DNA from: Heterostelium multicystogenum
Lineage: Eukaryota; Evosea; Eumycetozoa; Acytosteliales; Acytosteliaceae
Assembly (NCBI GenBank): GCA_003667245.1
Contig: RCNN01000208.1
Span: 1-64,000 of the forward strand
DNA length: 64,000 nt
Reading direction: 5' to 3'
Shown here: piece by piece, positions 59,491 through 64,000 of the stretch
How positions within the stretch are numbered: position 1 is the first letter of the stretch
Layout of the letters: the number at the start of each line of letters is the position of its first letter
Translations under genes and position numbers: made by a program
The notes under the pieces: model-generated
Told to the model about the DNA's origin: nothing
What the model saw: the letters and a program-made list of their open reading frames with translations, nothing else
Database searches by the model: none

Positions 59491-59816
59491 TTAATATTTG
59501 ATTTGCATCTGTAGGAATGATAAAATGTGAAATCATGGTCCAACCCAAAATGTAAGTTCCATTTTTGTTTTTTTGATGAAAAAACTCAGCAATTTGGTGG
59601 TAGATTTAAATTTGAAAAAGTTACCGCCTAAATTTTCAAAAATTTTAACCGTTAATTCCAGTGTCATGTGATGTAAAGGGACTAATTTGAATGAGTTAAT
59701 GTTATCTTTAATTATTATTATTATCCATTGTTTAATATTTTGTATTATTTATTTACTTACTTTGTTATATGAAATTATAGAAGTGTTTTAATTTAATTCC
59801 AAATTAAAATAAAACA
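59491..59816. other. AT-rich intergenic before KNL1
   Basis: No gene recognised. ATT repeats and an A-rich leader precede the start at 59817. Confidence 0.4.
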
Positions 59817-62800
59817 ATGAGTACTCCACTTAAAGTTAGAGATGGTAACACCAAGATTACCACCGGTGGTACTCCATCAAAGGCAAAAGCTACCAGTAGC
59901 AGTGGCTCCACCACCACCACACCTCTCAAGAATAAACAAATCAACAGTGGCAATAATAGTAGTAGCAATTCAACAAAATCACCTAAATTAAAATTATCTA
60001 AATCTATATACGATAATAAAGAGAACCAAACAGAGAATATAGGATTACTTGTAAAGAAAGCAAAGAACCAATCAAATGAAAGGTACGACTTGAGTTGAAT
60101 CCCTCAAAATTAGAAATACTCAATTATTTATTAATATTAATAATTCTTTATTATTGTAGAAAGAGAAAGAGTATGGGTGTTAGTTTTGCAGAGACTGTTG
60201 AGATTAGAGTATTTGAAAAGATGGAATCCACTTTGTCGACCAAAAAGAATCAATCAAAGAGAAATAGCACTGCCGCAATGAAATCAAGTCCTCAGAAGCC
60301 AAAAGAAGAAGAAAACGAACCACAGACATTGTCGCCACAACAACCAGTTGAAGAGAGTGCTGTTGAGAATGGAAAAGGCTGAAAGCATTGAAATTGTGCA
60401 AAAGACTGGAGTGGCTGCAAAGAAGTCACCTTTTGGAACCATAGATGAAGAGGAAGAGGAAGAGAATGCCGATGGACAAACCATGGAGTTCACTGCTACT
60501 TTTTCCAGGTCGTATCTATGTACCATATATTTGTGACGAGGTCCAACCACTCAAGGTGGGTAGTGTCAACTCAGTTGCCGACCCTGAACAAGACCAGGAT
60601 ATGTACGACATGAGCCAATGTTCAATGGACACAAGCAATATATCAGAGTTTCATTTCACAATCACCAGCACACAAGACAACAAAGAGATTCGTTGACCAA
60701 TCTCCACATGGCTTACCTCAGCCCCAGTTCCCATCGTTTGATGTCTTTGGCAGCCGAGAAAGAGGATTTCGGCAGCGCTGGTATCTTTAAAAAACCAATG
60801 ACACCAACTAAGAGTCCAAAGAAGTCATCGTCACCAGACTCTGATAACAGCAACGATGGCGGATCTCCTATCCCAACACTAACAGATCTTCTACGAAGAA
60901 GACATGACTGGAAATTTCAAAGAGATTGTCGCCAGACTTGGTAAGGTATCTGAAGATGTCGATGCTGAGGAATTAGAGGCTCAACCCGAAGAGGATTTAA
61001 CCACTCAGTTCCATATTGAAAATGGTACCCAAGGTAGTGGTGGTCGTCTTCTAAGTGTATTGGACGATACAACTATGGATTTTAAATTACCAACTCAACA
61101 ACAAATTGCACAATATGAGCAAGAACAAGAGAATGAGCAAGAAGTCTTAAATCAAGAACAAGAGGAGCAAGAACAAGAGGAACAAAATTGTGATATGTCA
61201 TTTACACAGCCATTGGGTAAAATCATTCAAATGGCAAAGGAGGAAGAGCAACAACCAGTTGATCAATCATTGTTGGATCAATCACGAGTGAAATAGAGAA
61301 TATGACCATCACTAGATCTTTTGGAGAGATTTTGGTGATTGCAAAGAAGAGAATGTCATTGAAAGCCCAATAATCCTAGTGCCATTTCAAAATGGGATGT
61401 CAATGATGATGTCACCAAAACAATCTTAAGTGTTTGACAACACCCACCAAAACCATTGTTATCGACCCATCAACTTTGTTGGTCAATCCACAAGAGGTAG
61501 CCGAACAGCCCCAACCATCACAACCACAACAATCACAAATCAACCATGTTTTCTATCACTCAACATCAAACAATCCTTTGGCCGAGTCCATGGTAACAAA
61601 GACACAGACCAACAGTGACTTCCAACATCTGAAAACAATATACATGTACACCATCTTTTACCAACTACGAGAACGAGGATTCATTCGTCTATGGCAAGCT
61701 AAACTTTAACCGTAGCAATATTTCAGATGCAAAGAATGGCTTTGCTCGTCCTCTGCTGCGCCACACCCAAGTGATTCCAATGCCTTCTTGGTTCCAGCTC
61801 AGAAAGAACATCAACATCACACCACCAACTACAGTTCCAGCCCTGCCACCAGTTTACAGAGCAAAACAAGCCATTACATCATGAGTTCGAAGGATCACTC
61901 TACAGTTTTGTCGGACCAAAGCAGTTTGGTGATCCCAACATGTCAGTTCGTCAGTCATCCATGATGATCGAGGACTTGATGTCACTCCGAGAGACCACTT
62001 CAAGCTCAGTCAAAAAGATCACCTTTAACGAGTTCCTTTATCTTTCAAATTGCAGATTCCTTGATGACCCATCTGCCAAATCCAAACGTCCATCACTCGT
62101 TGGAATGCTGGTCAATAACTCAGAGAATGACTGCTCCGATCTCCGTAGTCAGCTTCTTGCTGCCTACTGCTACAACCGCCAAAATGTTACACTCAAAGCT
62201 GGATATGAGGAATTGAAGGGAATGATTGCTTCTATCAATGAATTCAATAGAATGGCTGAGGAGAAAATGAATACACAGAATCCACCAATTTTTGCCCTGA
62301 TTCAACGTTCTACCAAAGACGATCTCATCAGCAAGCAACATCTCTTAAAGAAGATAAAGAACTCCACCAAGCTTTCTACCCAAAAGCACCTATATTCAAT
62401 GGAGATGTGAGTTGGAGAGAAAGGTTAGTGCTGAACTGACACTGTCCAAGCAACAACTTGCAGCTGACCACACTGCCTTGGTCGAACGTATCCAAGAGAC
62501 CAAGAATTCCGAACATCAATTGTTGATGGAGTTGCAATATCTCAAGAACCACCAATATCAATTAGATTTACAAAAACAGAAAGCTCTCTGAAAAGATTGC
62601 CAACAAAACCAACTCCACTGATCAAAAGCTTGTCAATCAACTCAGTGATGAGCAAAAGCGTGTTAGCCAACTTGCCAATGTTTCACACTGGACCATCAAC
62701 CAATGCTCATCCAGCTCCATCTCAGTTTTCTATCAATCCCAGTACTTCAGATACTCAATCCTCTTTAATCTCTCACCAACTAACATTAATGTGGTCAACT

Positions 62801-63326
62801 CCACCAAATTCACAATGACTCCTCTTATCTGCCAGAATAACCCAATCGCCAAACTGGAAGCAGATTGGGTCAGAAAGTTGAATCTTGAAAAGTCAGTGCT
62901 TGCCAAGATCACCACTTCGAAAGCCATTCGTGAAGCACTCACAACTGTATCAATATCAATCAGCCGTGTTGAGCGTCTATGCCAAGAAATCAAGCAACTA
63001 GAGACTCTCTATAACTTGCGCATAGTCCCATTCAACAACACCCCACTCGCTAACACCAGTCAAGGGATACATATATTCGGCGGAATCCAAATCTATCATG
63101 TTGGAAATTCTACTTTCCAATTCGAAGCTTTACCGAAAGATGCTCCTGCGTATGCACATCCCAGTATCGTATCCAGGTGGCAACATTGAATACAGTTTTT
63201 AAAACATTGGTTGGTAATATCGATTCCAATGCAGTTTCGGAAATCATCAACCTCAACATGATCAACCAGAGAAGAGGTAAACTTTCTAAAACCATTCAAT
63301 CTTTAGATTCATTTCTTTCAGAATAA
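59817..63326 (+). CDS. knl1: KNL1/Spc105/Spc7-like kinetochore scaffold
   Basis: The outer-kinetochore scaffold that docks PP1 and Bub proteins. Exon 1 (59817-60082) is basic, Ser/Thr-rich. After a 77-bp intron, exon 2 starts KRKSMGVSFAETVEIRVFEK, the RVSF-region equivalent (PP1 site) with Gly for Arg. MELT-like units follow: MEFTATF (60483), MTGNFKEIV (60904), MSFTQPLGKII (61196) and MTITRSFGEIL (61302). The Spc7 domain is at 62010-62400 (ITFNEFLYLSNCRFLDDPSA), then a coiled coil (LNLEKSVLAKITTSK) and an RWD-like end (IHIFGGIQIYHVGNSTFQFE), finishing SLDSFLSE at 63326. The frame changes at about ten places; none falls in a way that removes a domain. About 1,140 residues expected. Confidence 0.75.
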
Positions 63327-63765
63327 AATGTGATTTTGTAAAATACTCTACACTCCTATGTTGCACTCCTTTCTATCAATCATTAATGATTGAAATTGTA
63401 ATAAATTTATAATATTTATTTTCTTTAAAAGGAAAAGAATTTGATCGTTATTATTAGGTATTCATCAGGTGATCCCCTTCCTTCACTTTTACAGGAGTCA
63501 TTTCAAGGTTTATTTGTGCACTAAGTTAACATTTGTGGTTTTACGAAAATCAAAAGTTGGGCTAAAAGTATGGAATCATAAAATGTTTTTATGATGCCAC
63601 TTTTCAGGAATTTGGGTCTGAAAATGAAAGGAAGGGTCATTTTCAATTAAATTTACCAATACCAAAAATATCAGAATGAAATTTAAAATTGTGATTGTGA
63701 ACTATTCTGATATTTTTGTTAAATATATGTTTGATTAAATTACTCTAATTGTTGACAATTATAAC
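63327..63765. other. Intergenic after KNL1 with a perfect 18-bp palindrome
   Basis: AT-rich. TCAATCATTAATGATTGA at 63376-63393 is its own reverse complement and lies about 50 bp past the KNL1 stop. No gene seen up to 63765. Confidence 0.5.
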
Positions 63766-63966
63766 TTGTATTCTACATTTCATATTCGTGATTTCTTCCC
63801 ATTATTTGGAGAAGATCTTGGTTTATTCCTGAAGAAAGTAACGTTAGTTCGTTACAATTATGATTGTTTGTGTGGTGTTGATCTCATTATGAGTTTGACT
63901 GCTATAAATAGTTCAGAAATGTACATTACAATTCCATTCAAAATCAAAAAAATATCAAATCATTAG
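63766..63966 (+). other. Short ORF with protein-like composition, unrecognised
   Basis: 66 codons including FHIRDFFPLFGEDLGLFLKK, YNYDCLCGVDLIMSLTAI and a Lys-rich end. The alternating hydrophobic pattern looks like real beta-rich protein. No upstream exon was found. It might be debris of a larger gene or an exon of one continuing off-window. Confidence 0.3.
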
Positions 63967-64000
63967 ATAAATAAGTACTACTAAATAAATTATGGATACC

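Noticed and set aside
1..64000. CRISPR arrays, rRNA, tRNA genes, complete transposons
   Set aside because: No regularly spaced repeats, no T-loop GGTTCGAxTCC-type box with a matching cloverleaf, and no transposase or reverse transcriptase motifs were found by eye.

Overview
The window is nuclear DNA of a dictyostelid social amoeba, probably not D. discoideum. It is AT-rich, with short GTATGT/GTAAGT...AG introns, poly-Gln, poly-Asn and poly-Thr runs, and lineage-typical families: F-box/FNIP, degenerate ankyrin proteins, IPT/TIG and ComC-like adhesion proteins, cAMP-receptor-like GPCRs and CBM49-type secreted proteins. Conserved housekeeping genes anchor it. Many clearly conserved genes (EFTUD2, eIF5B, AAR2, eS6, TRAPPC4) carry 1-base frameshifts, several of them in homopolymers, so the sequence appears indel-rich and frame breaks alone do not prove pseudogenes.

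Layout. 0-5.6 kb: UVSSA-like gene running off the left edge, a Ure2-type GST, an F-box/FNIP gene, an orphan 3' exon and a small coiled-coil gene, all on the minus strand. 6.1-17.6 kb: adhesion-type cluster with two tandem IPT/TIG membrane-protein genes, a third relic and a large TIG/EGF/ComC-like gene. The duplicated unit also carries the coiled-coil gene, whose second copy is decayed. 18.6-32.9 kb: housekeeping block with AAR2, INTS14, EFTUD2/Snu114, eIF5B, TRAPPC4 and ribosomal protein eS6. 33-41.4 kb: ankyrin-like gene, bacterial-looking esterase, F-box-like/LRR gene, crl-type GPCR, RPB12. 41.6-47.6 kb: a nine-exon gene for a protein of about 1,790 residues with RCC1 repeats. 48.5-53.8 kb: ankyrin-like pseudogene, a secreted-type protein, an SDR and a CBM49-like secreted protein. 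54.8-59.4 kb: three paralogous trypsin-fold genes. 59.8-63.3 kb: a divergent KNL1/Spc105 kinetochore gene.

How genes relate. AAR2 and EFTUD2 both work on the U5 snRNP around Prp8, and INTS14, between them, belongs to Integrator. eIF5B and eS6 serve translation. The TIG/ComC genes look like cell-surface recognition proteins. The most novel item is the trypsin-fold trio: two members keep the His-Asp-Ser triad, while the divergently transcribed third has replaced all three positions, suggesting a pseudoprotease partnered with active paralogues.
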